A stretch of DNA of 64,000 nt from Paenibacillus sp. FSL H7-0326. Its GTDB lineage: Bacteria; Bacillota; Bacilli; Paenibacillales; Paenibacillaceae. Both the position numbers and the translations under genes were made by a program. The notes under the pieces were generated by a model. It ran no database searches, had not been told where the DNA came from, and worked only from the letters and a program-made list of their open reading frames with translations. The stretch covers positions 186,001 to 250,000 of the forward strand of contig NZ_MPVN01000003.1 in NCBI RefSeq assembly GCF_001955535.1, in the 5' to 3' direction. Shown piece by piece: positions 63,341 through 64,000 of this stretch (positions are counted from its first letter, which is position 1; every line of letters begins with the position of its first letter).

Positions 63341-64000
63341 ATGCAGCGGCAAAGTCACTTGGTCACAACTCAAAATCCTCGGTTTTTTTGTTATCCCGAA
63401 TCGGTAGGAATGTACAGCGATATGCCTAAACATACGGTGACAAGACAGAAGGGAGCATTAAACAATTTTAATATTCACTATATTGCTTCCGGTAAGGGCT
63501 ACATCGAAATTGATGGCATGCTGCAGGAGCTTGGTGCGGGTGATGCCTTCTTGTACTTCCCGCTGCAGGAGCAGCGATATTTCAGCAATGAGCAAGAGCC
63601 TTGGGACATTCGGTGGGTTCACTTCTATGGAAGCAATATGACAGAATATATGCTGGATCAGGGATTTCAGCATCATCGAATATGGACCCTGCGGAATGGG
63701 GCCGAGTGGGAAAAAGCTCATCTCGAGCTATTGACCGAAGCGGAAAATAACAAAATGTTGAATCCTACAATGCTGTCTACGCTTACTTTTGCCGTCGTGA
63801 CGGAGTTTGTCCATCAGGCTGTCCCGCGCACGGGTAATGGCAGTAAATCCGGAGGATCCATTCAGCGTATTCTAGATCTGCTGCCTGAGCTTCAACAGGA
63901 GGCGGTAAAGCCGTTCGAGCTTGAACTGTGGGCAAATAAAGCGGGAGTTAGCGTTCATTATTTTTGCAAATTGTTCCGTAAGGCCATTAATATGACACCT
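63341..64000 (+). CDS. AraC-family regulator, 3' end outside window
   Basis: Open from ATG 63341 (nine bases after TTGGAGGAG) to the window edge, 220 codons. N-terminal cupin domain (NIHYIASGKGYIEIDGML, GAGDAFLYFPLQEQRYF, WVHFYG) and the beginning of the AraC helix-turn-helix (LELWANKAGVSVHYFCKLF then NMTP). The second helix-turn-helix unit is cut off. Divergent from the Gfo/Idh/MocA-aldo/keto reductase unit, which it probably activates. Confidence 0.88.
   Translation, partial: MQRQSHLVTTQNPRFFCYPESVGMYSDMPKHTVTRQKGALNNFNIHYIASGKGYIEIDGMLQELGAGDAFLYFPLQEQRYFSNEQEPWDIRWVHFYGSNMTEYMLDQGFQHHRIWTLRNGAEWEKAHLELLTEAENNKMLNPTMLSTLTFAVVTEFVHQAVPRTGNGSKSGGSIQRILDLLPELQQEAVKPFELELWANKAGVSVHYFCKLFRKAINMTP

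Noticed and set aside
1..64000. Mobile elements, phage genes, CRISPR arrays, tRNA or rRNA genes
   Set aside because: Looked for transposase or integrase motifs, regularly spaced repeats, and tRNA-like clover-leaf sequences; found none that could be supported.

Overview
The window reads as chromosomal DNA of a Bacillales bacterium, most probably Paenibacillus or a close relative (inference). The grounds are strong AGGAGG-type ribosome binding sites, frequent TTG/GTG starts, a Bacillus-order ribose operon (rbsRKDACB), YozG/DUF2975 and SPFH/ribbon-helix-helix gene pairs, many AraC-type sugar regulators beside plant-polysaccharide hydrolases, and staphyloxanthin-type C30 carotenoid genes. I see no tRNA, rRNA, CRISPR array, insertion sequence or prophage.

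Layout. 1-3.2 kb: a tightly packed plus-strand set (TmrB-like kinase cut by the window edge, DUF402 protein, aminoglycoside-phosphotransferase-fold kinase, HAD phosphatase, GNAT acetyltransferase). 3.3-5.9 kb: S51 peptidase, SPFH membrane protein with a small RHH protein, and a membrane-anchored cupredoxin. 6-11.9 kb: nitrate assimilation, with a NarK/NasA transporter divergent from nasB-nasC. nasC carries a frameshift. Each side of the divergent intergenic region holds a good sigma-A promoter, two short hairpins with hexanucleotide loops of the form A-N-N-G-N-N, and an intrinsic terminator that overlaps the second hairpin. This is the architecture of ANTAR-protein antitermination leaders. 12-13.4 kb: two minus-strand genes of unclear role. 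13.5-19.2 kb: the ribose operon with a perfect palindromic operator. 19.4-21 kb: small hypothetical genes and a DinB-fold protein.

21-31.4 kb is the first hemicellulose/pectin region: AraC regulator divergent from a GH127 beta-L-arabinofuranosidase (with an in-frame TAG) and a GH43 enzyme, a lactonase-type amidohydrolase, GDPD, then a second AraC regulator divergent from a GH78 alpha-L-rhamnosidase. 31.4-44.6 kb is mixed: TetR/SDR pair, DUF1796 protein, anaerobic ribonucleotide reductase nrdDG with candidate NrdR boxes, a DHA2 drug exporter, several unknown membrane proteins, a secreted copper-amine-oxidase-N-domain protein, a lone EIIA-Glc and a methyltransferase. 45.7-57 kb is a second pectin (rhamnogalacturonan-type) locus: membrane-bound AraC/YesN-class sensor-regulator, two divergent ABC permeases, a lipoprotein binding protein, GH105, GH28, an alpha/beta hydrolase and GH43. 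57.1-60.5 kb holds crtP divergent from crtQ-crtO, the tail-modifying half of staphyloxanthin-type synthesis. The window ends with maltose acetyltransferase, aldo/keto reductase, Gfo/Idh/MocA oxidoreductase and a truncated AraC regulator.

How it works together: the two carbohydrate regions would take up and dismantle arabinose-, rhamnose- and galacturonate-containing side chains of pectin, each under a local AraC-type regulator. The nitrate locus appears to be transcribed from near-consensus promoters and gated by nitrate-dependent antitermination, but its reductase is broken as sequenced and no nitrite reductase is present here. The most notable signal is the pair of convergently designed ANTAR leaders at 7.28-7.61 kb.
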